NCBI RefSeq assembly: GCF_004804315.1
Contig: NZ_SRXX01000008.1
Coordinates: forward strand, 116,021 to 180,020
Reading direction: 5' to 3'
Length of the DNA stretch: 64,000 nt
Origin: Flagellimonas onchidii
GTDB lineage: Bacteria > Bacteroidota > Bacteroidia > Flavobacteriales > Flavobacteriaceae
Shown: positions 27,714-36,350 of the stretch, one piece after another
Layout of the letters: every line of letters begins with the position of its first letter
Numbering within the stretch: the first letter of the stretch is position 1
The notes under the pieces: model-generated
What the model was told of the DNA's origin: nothing
The model's database searches: none
What the model saw: only the letters and a program-made list of their open reading frames with translations
Translations under genes and position numbers: made by a program

Positions 27714-29204
27714 ATGGGAGAAAAGAAAATAATAGCCGATAATGCCCTCAACCTGAACCGACGTGCATTTTTAGGAAAATCTGCCCTTGGAATCGGGGGA
27801 GCCGCTCTGGGAACGCTGTTAGGTTGTAATTTTTATCGGAAGGAAGGAGAGCTGATGGTTAAGGCAGACAATCCGATGGGAATAAAAGGAATCCTTAACT
27901 CACCCCATCATCCTGCAAAAATAAAACGGGTGATTTACCTATTCCAAAGTGGAGGACCTTCACAACATGAGTTGTTTGACTACAACCCACTGTTGAATAA
28001 AAGAAGGGGAGAAGATTTACCTGAATCGATTCGAAATGGGCAGCGCTTAACCGGAATGACATCAGGGCAAGATAGTTTCCCTTTGGTCGGATCTAACTTT
28101 GAATTCAAGCAATATGGCAAGAATGGAACTTGGATTAGTGATTTATTGCCATACACCGCTAAAATGGCTGACGACATTTGCATCGTAAAATCAATGTACA
28201 CGGAGGCCATAAATCATGACCCAGCAGTAACTTTTTTTCAAACCGGATCGCAACAACCAGGTAGACCAAGTATAGGATCTTGGCTGAGCTACGGACTAGG
28301 GAGCGAAAATGAGAATCTTCCCTCTTTTACCGTTTTACTGTCAAGAGGCACAGGTAGACCAAATGGACAACCCTTATACACCCGACTTTGGGGCAACGGT
28401 TTCTTACATTCCTTGCACCAAGGAGTACAGTTTAGGGCCGCAAAAGACCCGGTACTTTACTTAAACGACCCAAAAGGAATATCCAAGGAGACCAAACGTG
28501 CCATATTGGATAATCTTGCTGAGCTTAATGAAAAGCAATATCAAGAATTTGGTGATGAAGAAATTCAAAGTAGGATAGCTCAATACGAAATGGCATATCG
28601 CATGCAAACTTCAGTTCCGGAAGTCATGAACACGGATGATGAACCTGACTACATTTATAAAATGTATGGGGCTGACGCTAAGATTCCAGGGACCTATGCT
28701 GCGAATTGTCTATTGGCAAGAAGGTTGGCAGAACAAGATGTTCGGTTTATTCAGTTGTACCATATGGGCTGGGATCAACATGACAATTTGCCTGGAGCGA
28801 TAGAAAAGCAAGCCAAAGATACCGATCAGGCTTCCGCTGCGTTGGTGGCCGACCTAAAACAAAGAGGTATGTTGGAAGATACTTTGGTGATTTGGGGCGG
28901 AGAATTTGGAAGAACTAATTACTCCCAGGGAATACTTACAGATACCAGCTATGGACGCGACCATCACCCACGATGCTTCTCCATTTGGTTGGCTGGAGGA
29001 GGTATAAAACCAGGAATCGTTTATGGGGAAACTGATGATTTCGGGTACAATATTTCTGAAAATCCTGTGCATGTGCACGACTTCCAGGCCACACTTTTGC
29101 ATTTATTGGGAATTGATCACGAAAGACTCACATACAAATATCAGGGCCGCAGATTTAGGCTTACTGATGTTGAAGGCCATGTGGTAAAAGATATTCTAGC
29201 ATGA
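27714..29204 (+). CDS. DUF1501 (sulfatase-like fold) Tat-exported protein
   Basis: A 496-residue protein with a twin-arginine signal ([20 protein letters not shown]) followed by a cysteine (LLGC) that could also allow lipidation. The DUF1501 body has metal-site-like motifs of the alkaline-phosphatase/sulfatase superfamily: [16 protein letters not shown] near residue 78, [10 protein letters not shown] near 345, [14 protein letters not shown] near 397 and [16 protein letters not shown]. Family members lack a proven activity. One base separates it from the DUF1553 gene and its stop overlaps the start of the next gene, so the module is expressed as a unit. Tat export implies that it folds, probably with cofactor, before crossing the membrane. 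Confidence 0.92.
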   Translation: MGEKKIIADNALNLNRRAFLGKSALGIGGAALGTLLGCNFYRKEGELMVKADNPMGIKGILNSPHHPAKIKRVIYLFQSGGPSQHELFDYNPLLNKRRGEDLPESIRNGQRLTGMTSGQDSFPLVGSNFEFKQYGKNGTWISDLLPYTAKMADDICIVKSMYTEAINHDPAVTFFQTGSQQPGRPSIGSWLSYGLGSENENLPSFTVLLSRGTGRPNGQPLYTRLWGNGFLHSLHQGVQFRAAKDPVLYLNDPKGISKETKRAILDNLAELNEKQYQEFGDEEIQSRIAQYEMAYRMQTSVPEVMNTDDEPDYIYKMYGADAKIPGTYAANCLLARRLAEQDVRFIQLYHMGWDQHDNLPGAIEKQAKDTDQASAALVADLKQRGMLEDTLVIWGGEFGRTNYSQGILTDTSYGRDHHPRCFSIWLAGGGIKPGIVYGETDDFGYNISENPVHVHDFQATLLHLLGIDHERLTYKYQGRRFRLTDVEGHVVKDILA

Positions 29205-30238
29205 TGAAACGCAGAAAATTTATTGAAAAAAGCAGCTTGGCGGGATTAGGATTGGCTTCATTGGGGAACATGTCTTTTTCTCCAAGACTTCTAAAAGACG
29301 CTATAATAGGACACGGTGATTATAAGTATAAAGTTGACATGGATTGGGGTAAGCTCAATAGTGAGCGATTCCCCGTAAAAGACTGTCATGAAATGGTCCA
29401 AGATGCCAAAGGGCGCATCCTTCTATTAACCAACCATACTAAAAACAATGTCCTTATTTATGATAAGTCTGGGAAACTTCTGGATTCATGGGGTACGGAT
29501 TATCCAGGGGCACACGGGCTGACATTACATGATGAAAATGGAACCGAGTTTTTGTATATCTGCGATAACAATCGACACGAGGTCATAAAGACTACTCTAG
29601 ATGGAAAGGTAATCCAGGTTTTTCCATTTCCAGAGGAAACGGGGAAGTACCAAAAGAAAGAAGAATATATTCCGACAGAGACGGCGATTGCGGCTAATGG
29701 GGATATTTATGTGGCAGACGGGTATGGAGCGCAGTTTATAACCCACTATGATGCGAAGGGGAATGTCAAAAACGTGTTCGGTGGGAGAGGAGATTCAGAT
29801 GAATTGTTCAATAATGCGCACGGTATCTGTATCGACAATCGAGATTCAAATAACCCAACATTGCTCATCACGGCTCGTCAACAAAACAAGTTGAAACGCT
29901 TTTCTTTAGCAGGGGAACATATAGAGACCATTGATCTGCCCGGGGCTTATATCTGCAGGCCAGTTATTCATAACAAGCATGTGTACTTGGCCACGATTTG
30001 GTCAGGAGACGGTTCTGAAGGAACCGGATTTATCTCCATATTGGACGAGAACAATAAATTGATTTCTGCTCCCGGTGGAAGCACACCGGTATATGAAAAT
30101 GGTTCATTGAACCCAATGTACCAAGCATTGAAGATTTTCAGACATCCCCATGATGTGTGTATCGATGAAGATGAGAACATTTACATCGCGCAATGGAATT
30201 CTTGGGCTACTTACCCTATAAAATTATTTAGAGTATGA
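29201..30238 (+). CDS. Tat-exported NHL/six-bladed beta-propeller protein
   Basis: A 345-residue protein whose N-terminus, [20 protein letters not shown], is a Tat-type signal. The rest is an NHL-repeat beta-propeller: repeated blades such as [70 protein letters not shown] and [23 protein letters not shown] propellers are binding scaffolds and, in some peptidyl-glycine lyases, catalytic; no lyase metal site is obvious here. The start overlaps the DUF1501 stop (ATGATGA), so initiation is at 29201 or 29204. It is probably a partner protein of the cytochrome module. Confidence 0.88.
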   Translation: MMKRRKFIEKSSLAGLGLASLGNMSFSPRLLKDAIIGHGDYKYKVDMDWGKLNSERFPVKDCHEMVQDAKGRILLLTNHTKNNVLIYDKSGKLLDSWGTDYPGAHGLTLHDENGTEFLYICDNNRHEVIKTTLDGKVIQVFPFPEETGKYQKKEEYIPTETAIAANGDIYVADGYGAQFITHYDAKGNVKNVFGGRGDSDELFNNAHGICIDNRDSNNPTLLITARQQNKLKRFSLAGEHIETIDLPGAYICRPVIHNKHVYLATIWSGDGSEGTGFISILDENNKLISAPGGSTPVYENGSLNPMYQALKIFRHPHDVCIDEDENIYIAQWNSWATYPIKLFRV

Positions 30239-31077
30239 TGTATGGACGATGGAGATTGAGGTTTGGGAAGCCCCAAATTCAAATTTTAATAATGATTTTA
30301 GCCGTTGGCGCTTTCAACTTGGCTTGTCAACCCAAAAACACAAACTTTTTAAAGACCGACGAGGTACAACTGGCACCTCCGAGAATAGCGATTGATTCTT
30401 TGCTTTTTATCCAATCAGCGACCGTGCAATTATCAGCTGGAAGCGAAGAAGCGACCATTAAATACACTTTGGATGGTTCGGATGTAAATTCTGATGCTCC
30501 TGATTATACTTCACCATTAGCTGTTTCATCATCAACCCAAATAAAGGTCAGAGCGTTTCATCCCGAGTTTGGTGCGAGTGAAACTGAAGAACGGACTCTT
30601 ATTAAAATGGGCAAGGATATTTCTGGTTCTGAAATAATGGTTCAACCAGATGCGCACTCAAACTATGCTGCCTTGGGACCACAAACCTTAGTTGATGGTC
30701 GAAAAGGAGAATTCAATTTTAGAAGTGGAAATCGATGGCTAGGGTTTCAGTCTGATGAGGTGATTATGGATTTGGAATTTTCTAAACCTACAGCCGTTAA
30801 AAAAGTATTAGTGGGGTTACTTCGTGATCAAGGTGCTTGGATTTTCTTTCCGAAGACTATTGAAGTTAAAGCATTGGAAAAATCAATAGGATACTTCAAT
30901 GTTGAACAAGCGGGTGTGGAGGAAAGCAAGAAAATGAGATTCATGGAAATTCCCGTTGAACAAGGTGAATATGACCAAATAACCATAACAATCAAAGCGT
31001 TGGAAGGCATCCCTGACTGGCATCCTGGAAAGGGAACCATGCCGTGGACATTTGTGGACGAAATTTTGATTGAATAA
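30235..31077 (+). CDS. Lipoprotein with chitobiase-C-like and discoidin-like domains
   Basis: A 280-residue lipoprotein (AVGAFNLACQPKN, cysteine near residue 32) with no catalytic domain. A chitobiase/hexosaminidase C-terminal-like domain at about 45-120 (SATVQLSAGSEEATIKYTLD, then TQIKVRAFHP) is followed by an F5/8-type discoidin-like domain at about 140-280 (LGPQTLVDGRKGEFNF, WLGFQSDEVIMDLEF, WIFFPKTIEVK, WTFVDEILIE). The same two-domain tail ends the GH20 enzyme at 9915 and the fusion protein at 31089. It is most simply read as a glycan-binding subunit. The start overlaps the preceding stop (30235 or 30238). Confidence 0.85.
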   Translation: MMYGRWRLRFGKPQIQILIMILAVGAFNLACQPKNTNFLKTDEVQLAPPRIAIDSLLFIQSATVQLSAGSEEATIKYTLDGSDVNSDAPDYTSPLAVSSSTQIKVRAFHPEFGASETEERTLIKMGKDISGSEIMVQPDAHSNYAALGPQTLVDGRKGEFNFRSGNRWLGFQSDEVIMDLEFSKPTAVKKVLVGLLRDQGAWIFFPKTIEVKALEKSIGYFNVEQAGVEESKKMRFMEIPVEQGEYDQITITIKALEGIPDWHPGKGTMPWTFVDEILIE

Positions 31078-31088
31078 CCGAACCAAGC

Positions 31089-33134
31089 ATGCAATTAGGC
31101 AATTTACACCCCTTATTTGTCCATTTACCTATTGGTATATTGATTTTGGCCTTTCTTTTGGAACTCTATTATAGAAATAGACCTGAACCAAAGGATAACG
31201 GGACGGTATTATTTGCATTGGCGATTGGAGCTCTTAGTGCTTTGTTTTCTGTCCTGTCCGGTTGGTTTTTAGGTGATGGTGGTGGGTATGATGAGGAACT
31301 GCTTTTTAATCACAAATGGATAGCTGTAGCTTTTGCAGTGGGAAGTTTAATGCTCTTTTTCCTTAAGAAATCTAATAAAAACATAGCCAAACGTACATAT
31401 TTCCCAGTATTTATTGTGGTGCTGGTGCTTTTGACATTGACTGGACATTATGGAGGCAGCCTGACCCATGGAGAAGATTTTTTGTTTCACGAAGAATACG
31501 AAGACCCTGTAATTGAAGATGTGGATAAGGCTTTGGTCTTTTCGGAAATCGTGCAGCCCATAATACAGAAAAAATGTGTGAGTTGCCATAACCAGGGAAA
31601 ATCCAAAGGGGAATTGCTTCTGACTTCGCAAAAGGAATTGCTTGCTGGAGGGGAGTCTGGATCGCTGTTTGATTCATTGGAAGTGGAGCAAACCTCCCGC
31701 TTCATGCACCACCTAAAACTTCCAATAGCGGATGAGGCCCATATGCCTCCTAAGGGAAAAGTGCAGTTGACCTCAGATGAGCTGTTGCTCTTGGAATGGT
31801 GGGTGCGAAATCAAAATTGTTTTGATTGTGTCACTAAAGATTTACCAAGGACCGATAAATTGAATGCCATTTTGGCCTCCTTAGAAAAAGACACCTCCAC
31901 CAGAGCGCTTATTGCAGAAAAAGTGGATGAGGTGCCCTTGGAATTTATTGCCTCTCTCGCCCAGAATAAGATTTCGGCCCAACTTATCGCTGAAAACGTG
32001 CCTTTAATATCGGTGAATTTCATGAAACGAAATGATGTTTCCGAAGCTGACTTTGACCTTTTAAAAGAGTACAAGAAGAATATTGTGGGGATGAACTTGG
32101 GTTATACCAACTTCAATGATACCCTTATAAAACTACTAAAACCCTTTAAAAATCTTACTGAACTTCAATTGCAGCATACGGATATTGGTAACGAAACTGT
32201 TAAACAGCTTGCAAAGCTTGAGCATTTGGAGTCCATAAACCTTGTCGGAACCGAACTTGATGACTCTGCATTTCAAGAATTAGGAAGATTCCCAAATCTA
32301 AGAACGCTTTTTATTTGGAGAACCAAAATGACTGACGAAGGGGTTTTGGTTTTTAAAGATCAGAGCAACAAGGTAAGAGTTCAAGGGCAAATTGCGGATA
32401 GCGTTTTTGCTGCAAGTACTTTAGCACCTCCTACCATTTTGGCAGAGCATGAGATTTTTACGGATTCCATTGAAGTTTCCATCGAACAGTTTTTTGATGG
32501 GGCGAAAGTGTTTTATGTGTCTGAAAATGCTCAAAATGATACTATCCCCAAAGAGTATAAAGAGCCTTTTTATGTTTCCGAAACCACCACGATAAAAGCA
32601 TATGCTGTTTTGAACGATTGGGAGCCCAGTGAACCTAGTTTTGTCAATTTACTTAAAAGTAAGGCTGAAATTACAGATGTGTCCCTGGCTAAATCCCCGC
32701 ACCCAAAATACAGCGCAAAAGGAGGGAAAACGCTTATGGACTTAAAACGGGGAACCACAAATTTTGTAGATGGAAACTGGTTGGGCTTTGAGGCTCAACA
32801 TATGACAGCTACTATTGAATTCAAGGAGCCTACGGTGGTCTCTACCGTGTCTATTGGAAGCCTTTCCATCCCTAATAATTGGATATTTTTTCCAGTGGGA
32901 TATACGGTTTGGGGCTCTACTGATGGAAGCACTTTCAATAAACTTAAAACGGTGAAGCTGGGAATTCAGGAACCTTCAGTGATTATAGAGCGAAAAGCTT
33001 ACAACATCGATTTTGACCCTGTCGCCTTAAAAAAAGTACGTCTGCTGGTTGAAAGCCCATTAAAGAATCCGGATTGGCATGCAGTGCCCGGTGGAAATAG
33101 CTTTATCTTTTTGGATGAACTGGTTTTTAATTAG
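31089..33134 (+). CDS. DUF2231 - cytochrome c - LRR - discoidin fusion protein
   Basis: A 681-residue five-part membrane protein. The N-terminus has four helices of the DUF2231 kind (LHPLFVHLPIGILILAFLLE, then GYDEELLFNHKW and LTGHYGGSLTHGEDFL). A planctomycete cytochrome domain follows with CVSCH at residues 163-167 and HMPPKGKVQLTSDELLLLEW. Leucine-rich repeats are at about 330-430 (LTELQLQHTDIGNETVKQLA). A chitobiase-C-like domain (about 450-525) and an F5/8-like domain (about 535-681, ending FIFLDELVFN) complete it. It would place a heme group in the periplasm next to a glycan-binding tail, anchored in the inner membrane. Last gene of the operon; it converges with the LacI gene, 3 bases away. 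Confidence 0.88.
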   Translation: MQLGNLHPLFVHLPIGILILAFLLELYYRNRPEPKDNGTVLFALAIGALSALFSVLSGWFLGDGGGYDEELLFNHKWIAVAFAVGSLMLFFLKKSNKNIAKRTYFPVFIVVLVLLTLTGHYGGSLTHGEDFLFHEEYEDPVIEDVDKALVFSEIVQPIIQKKCVSCHNQGKSKGELLLTSQKELLAGGESGSLFDSLEVEQTSRFMHHLKLPIADEAHMPPKGKVQLTSDELLLLEWWVRNQNCFDCVTKDLPRTDKLNAILASLEKDTSTRALIAEKVDEVPLEFIASLAQNKISAQLIAENVPLISVNFMKRNDVSEADFDLLKEYKKNIVGMNLGYTNFNDTLIKLLKPFKNLTELQLQHTDIGNETVKQLAKLEHLESINLVGTELDDSAFQELGRFPNLRTLFIWRTKMTDEGVLVFKDQSNKVRVQGQIADSVFAASTLAPPTILAEHEIFTDSIEVSIEQFFDGAKVFYVSENAQNDTIPKEYKEPFYVSETTTIKAYAVLNDWEPSEPSFVNLLKSKAEITDVSLAKSPHPKYSAKGGKTLMDLKRGTTNFVDGNWLGFEAQHMTATIEFKEPTVVSTVSIGSLSIPNNWIFFPVGYTVWGSTDGSTFNKLKTVKLGIQEPSVIIERKAYNIDFDPVALKKVRLLVESPLKNPDWHAVPGGNSFIFLDELVFN

Positions 33135-33137
33135 ATC

Positions 33138-34205
33138 TTAAGGAAAGATAGCATACTCCTTTTGCTCTCCATTAGGTAAGTTTTCCTTTGTAATAATCTC
33201 TATTGGAGATAAAATTTCAGATTCTGGAGGGGTTTTATAAAGCAAAAACTTTGAAAGACTACTTACAGATCGGTATCCTTGTTGAAAAGGCTTTTGTGAA
33301 ATCAAAAAAGTGATTTTGCCATCCACAAGGGCATTTGAATTATGTGCTGTAATATCGAACCCGATTAAATAAGGTATTTCGTTCCTGAACCCTTCAATAT
33401 GTTTGGCTATGATATGTGCTCTACTGTTCGGTACAAAAATCCCCTTGATTTTGGTTTGTTTCTGAAGCAGTGAGGCAATCTTATCACTGAATTTTTTAGC
33501 ATTCCAGAAATCTTCAACCTCAATTTTATGATTGATAAAATTCAACTTTTGTTCCTTGAGGTAATGATCGAAGCCTTCAATTCGCTGTGATATATTGTTT
33601 ACGTTGGAGAGATTGGGTCTTGAGTGAATGGTCAGGATATGGTCGTTTTCATTAAGACAAAGCTGCATAAGCTTAGCTGCCAAATAACCACTTTTAAAGG
33701 AATCCTGTCCAACAAAGCATAGGTTTTCATGACCGTTCAAGGCGATATTAAGAAAGATGAACGGAATCTGTTTCGCTAGCAATATATTGGTAAGTTCTTT
33801 GGTCTCCTTTTTAAAAGTGGGGACAAGTACAACACCTTGAGGGTTAGTTTGCAGTAGCAAATCAAAAGAATCTATGTATGACTTGGGGCTTTTTTGGTCA
33901 AAGGAGAACGTTTTTACATCCACTCCGAAACTCATCACTTCTTCTTTGGCTTTTTGAATGCCTTCTAAGGGAGTTCTCCAAAATTGATTTTCCTCATCAT
34001 GATCTGGAAGTAACACGGCTATAGTGTATCTCTTTTTCATTGCCAAGGACTGGGCAATGCGATTGACCTTGAAATCGTGTTCCTTTAGAATTTCCCGTAT
34101 CCGCTGTGCTGTTTTTTCGGAAACACCTTTTCTATTATGTATTACCCTATCTACTGTTCCTGGGGATACATTGGCGAGTTTGGCTATTTCCTTGATGGTA
34201 ATCAT
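33138..34205 (-). CDS. LacI-family transcriptional regulator
   Basis: A 355-residue repressor. The frame is open from 34232, but the ATG at 34205 begins exactly at the family N-terminus MITIKEIAKLANVSPGTVDR, the LacI helix-turn-helix; VIHNRKGVSEKTAQRIREIL is the rest of the DNA-binding domain. The C-terminal sensor domain (about 60-340) resembles periplasmic sugar-binding proteins (YTIAVLLPDHDEENQFW, GVVLVPTF, IPFIFLNIALNGHENLCFVG, GYLAAKLM). It is divergent from the glucuronate operon, with a 16-bp palindrome at 34291-34306 as its likely operator. The inducer is probably an intermediate of that pathway, by context. Confidence 0.92.
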   Translation of the reverse strand: MITIKEIAKLANVSPGTVDRVIHNRKGVSEKTAQRIREILKEHDFKVNRIAQSLAMKKRYTIAVLLPDHDEENQFWRTPLEGIQKAKEEVMSFGVDVKTFSFDQKSPKSYIDSFDLLLQTNPQGVVLVPTFKKETKELTNILLAKQIPFIFLNIALNGHENLCFVGQDSFKSGYLAAKLMQLCLNENDHILTIHSRPNLSNVNNISQRIEGFDHYLKEQKLNFINHKIEVEDFWNAKKFSDKIASLLQKQTKIKGIFVPNSRAHIIAKHIEGFRNEIPYLIGFDITAHNSNALVDGKITFLISQKPFQQGYRSVSSLSKFLLYKTPPESEILSPIEIITKENLPNGEQKEYAIFP

Positions 34206-34258
34206 ATGTAGAATAAAGCTGTTAATATACAACCTTCAATAATTTTTTACCATGTGAA

Positions 34259-34288
34259 TTTGTATTATGTGGGATGAATTTATATTTT
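34259..34288 (+). promoter_or_regulatory. Possible Bacteroidota-type promoter of the uronate operon
   Basis: TTTG at 34259-34262 and TATATTTT at 34281-34288 resemble the -33 TTTG and -7 TAnnTTTG elements, with an 18-base spacer and one mismatch in the -7 box. The predicted transcript start would fall inside the palindrome at 34291-34306. Confidence 0.35.
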
Positions 34289-34290
34289 TA

Positions 34291-34306
34291 TCGTGTGCGC
34301 ACACGA
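34291..34306. promoter_or_regulatory. 16-bp perfect palindrome, probable LacI-type operator
   Basis: TCGTGTGCGCACACGA is a perfect palindrome with a central CG, the usual symmetry of LacI-family operators. It lies in the divergent gap between the LacI gene and the uronate operon, one base before the ATG at 34308 and directly after a possible -7 box. A repressor bound here would block transcription initiation. It is unusually G+C-rich for its A+T-rich surroundings. Confidence 0.65.
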
Positions 34307-34307
34307 A

Positions 34308-35153
34308 ATGAATCGAAAAGCACATAAAAATAAGCTAGTGAAATCAATTTTTGATCTAACAAATAAGGTTGCGGTTATAACGGGAGGTACTGGGGTTTTG
34401 GGAAACTCTGCCGCTCTAAGCCTAGCAGAGGTTGGAGTCAAGCTGGTGTTGCTCACAACGAACAAGAAGAATGGAGTTGAACTAGAGAAAACTATTCTAA
34501 AGAAGGGAGGCGAAATATCGTTGTTGGAAGCCAATGTATTGTCGAAAATCTCAATGGAAGAAGTTCGTGATGCTGTTTTAGAAAAGTTTGGACGATTGGA
34601 TATCCTTTTGAACATCGCTGGAGGAAACATGCCTGGAGCCACTATCGGCCCCGACCAAACCATTTTTGATTTGGAATTGGATGATTTCGATAAGGTAACC
34701 CAACTGAATTTGAACGGAACCGTGATTCCTTCCTTGGTATTTGGCAAGGTGATGGCGAATCAGGGTTCGGGAGCCATTATCAACTATTCTTCTATGGCAG
34801 TGCCAAGAGTGCTCACTAGAGTGGCCGGATACTCGGCCTCCAAAGCGGCGATGGAAAATTTCACGAAGTGGATGGCAGTCGAAATGGCGACTAAATTCAG
34901 TGATAAAATAAGGGTGAATGCTTTAGCTCCCGGTTTTTTTATCGGAAACCAAAATAGAAGTTTATTGCTTAATGAAGACGGCACATATACGGAACGGGGT
35001 GCTGATATTATTCGAAACACCCCCATGGGCAGATTTGGAGAACCGGATGAATTGAATGGAGCTTTGCATTTTCTGTGTAGCGACGCATCAAAATTCATGA
35101 CAGGAGCGGTGATTCCAATAGATGGAGGGTTCAACATTTTTAGTGGAGTATGA
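34308..35153 (+). CDS. uxuB: SDR-type D-mannonate oxidoreductase (fructuronate reductase)
   Basis: A short-chain dehydrogenase that by family reduces D-fructuronate to D-mannonate with NAD(P)H. Rossmann motif TGGTGVLG (about residues 25-32), NIAGG, and catalytic Tyr175/Lys179 in YSASKAA (numbered from 34308). The C-terminus VIPIDGGFN is standard. It is the short-chain type found as UxuB in Bacillus, not the long-chain enzyme of E. coli. The start is uncertain: the frame opens with GTG at 34293 inside the operator palindrome, ATG is at 34308, and a GTG at 34338 (giving [17 protein letters not shown]) matches the family N-terminus best. UxuA follows with an overlapping or 11-base-spaced start. 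Confidence 0.88.
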   Translation: MNRKAHKNKLVKSIFDLTNKVAVITGGTGVLGNSAALSLAEVGVKLVLLTTNKKNGVELEKTILKKGGEISLLEANVLSKISMEEVRDAVLEKFGRLDILLNIAGGNMPGATIGPDQTIFDLELDDFDKVTQLNLNGTVIPSLVFGKVMANQGSGAIINYSSMAVPRVLTRVAGYSASKAAMENFTKWMAVEMATKFSDKIRVNALAPGFFIGNQNRSLLLNEDGTYTERGADIIRNTPMGRFGEPDELNGALHFLCSDASKFMTGAVIPIDGGFNIFSGV

Positions 35154-35164
35154 AGGATTTAAGG

Positions 35165-36346
35165 ATGAAACAAACCTGGAGATGGTATGGGCCAAATGAC
35201 CCAGTATCCTTAATGGACGTCAAGCAGGCTGGTGCAACTGGGATTGTTACAGCCCTACATCATATCCCTAATGGAGCTGTATGGCCTGTAGATGAAATAA
35301 TGGAACGGAAAAATACTATCGAATCCGAAGGTTTGGAATGGTCTGTTGTTGAGTCTGTTCCAATTCATGAAGACATCAAGACGCAAAAGGGAGACTTTCA
35401 ACAATATATTGAAAACTACAAACAAAGTATTCGGAATTTGGCAAGCTGTGATGTCAAAATAGTCTGTTATAATTTCATGCCTGTTTTGGATTGGACACGC
35501 ACTTCATTGGATTATGAAATGCCCGATGGTTCCAAAGCCCTACTTTTTGAAAAGGACGTTTTTGCAGCATTTGATTTGTATGTGCTAAACAGGCCAGGAG
35601 CTGAAAAGGAATATTCCGAAGAAGATCAGGTAAAGGCTAAAGCTGCATGCGAATTAATGAGTCCGAAAGACATTGCCAAACTGACCAAAAATATCATTGC
35701 CGGCCTTCCAGGTGCCGAAGAGGGATATTCCTTGGAAAGCTTTCAAACTGTTTTGGATACCTATAAAGGAATCTCAAAGTCTAAACTACAAGAGCATTTG
35801 ATTCATTTTCTTTCAGAAATTGTTCCGGTTGCCGAGGAAGTAGGTGTGCTATTATGTGCTCATCCCGATGACCCACCATTTCCAATATTGGGTTTACCTA
35901 GAATTTTGAGCACCGCGGAGGACTATCAATATATTTTCGAAAAGATTTCATCCATATATAATGGTATAACTTTTTGCACGGGATCTTTGGGAGTCAGAGC
36001 GGACAATGATTTACCGAAAATATTCAAAAAATTTGCGCATCGTGTTCATTTTCTACATTTTAGGAATACAAAACGAACAGAAAGCGGAGATTTCTACGAA
36101 GCAGACCATTTGGATGGTGATACCGATATGTATCAAATGATAAAATTGGTGCTTTTGGAGCAACAACGTCGTTTGCGTGAAGGTCGTACGGATGTTTCCA
36201 TACCGATGAGACCCGATCATGGGCACCAAATGATAGATGACCTCAAAAAGAAAACGAATCCTGGATATTCTTGTATTGGAAGATTAAGGGGATTGGCGGA
36301 ACTCAGAGGGTTGGAACTTGGAATAGCTAACCAAATGAAAACATAA
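35165..36346 (+). CDS. uxuA: Mannonate dehydratase
   Basis: Converts D-mannonate to 2-keto-3-deoxy-D-gluconate in the cytoplasm. The start at 35165 gives [20 protein letters not shown], which matches the known UxuA N-terminus; the ATG at 35150, overlapping the SDR stop, would add five residues. Length from 35165 is 393 residues, normal for the family. Conserved segments include [76 protein letters not shown] and MRPDHGH, the last containing metal ligands. Middle gene of the SDR-UxuA-UxaC trio. Confidence 0.97.
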   Translation: MKQTWRWYGPNDPVSLMDVKQAGATGIVTALHHIPNGAVWPVDEIMERKNTIESEGLEWSVVESVPIHEDIKTQKGDFQQYIENYKQSIRNLASCDVKIVCYNFMPVLDWTRTSLDYEMPDGSKALLFEKDVFAAFDLYVLNRPGAEKEYSEEDQVKAKAACELMSPKDIAKLTKNIIAGLPGAEEGYSLESFQTVLDTYKGISKSKLQEHLIHFLSEIVPVAEEVGVLLCAHPDDPPFPILGLPRILSTAEDYQYIFEKISSIYNGITFCTGSLGVRADNDLPKIFKKFAHRVHFLHFRNTKRTESGDFYEADHLDGDTDMYQMIKLVLLEQQRRLREGRTDVSIPMRPDHGHQMIDDLKKKTNPGYSCIGRLRGLAELRGLELGIANQMKT

Positions 36347-36350
36347 TCGA

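Noticed and set aside
29201..30238. Peptidyl-alpha-hydroxyglycine alpha-amidating lyase
   Set aside because: NHL blades are similar, but the zinc and calcium ligand pattern of the lyase was not evident by eye.
34293..34307. GTG start giving MCAHE for the SDR gene
   Set aside because: This codon lies inside the operator palindrome and adds residues unlike any SDR N-terminus.
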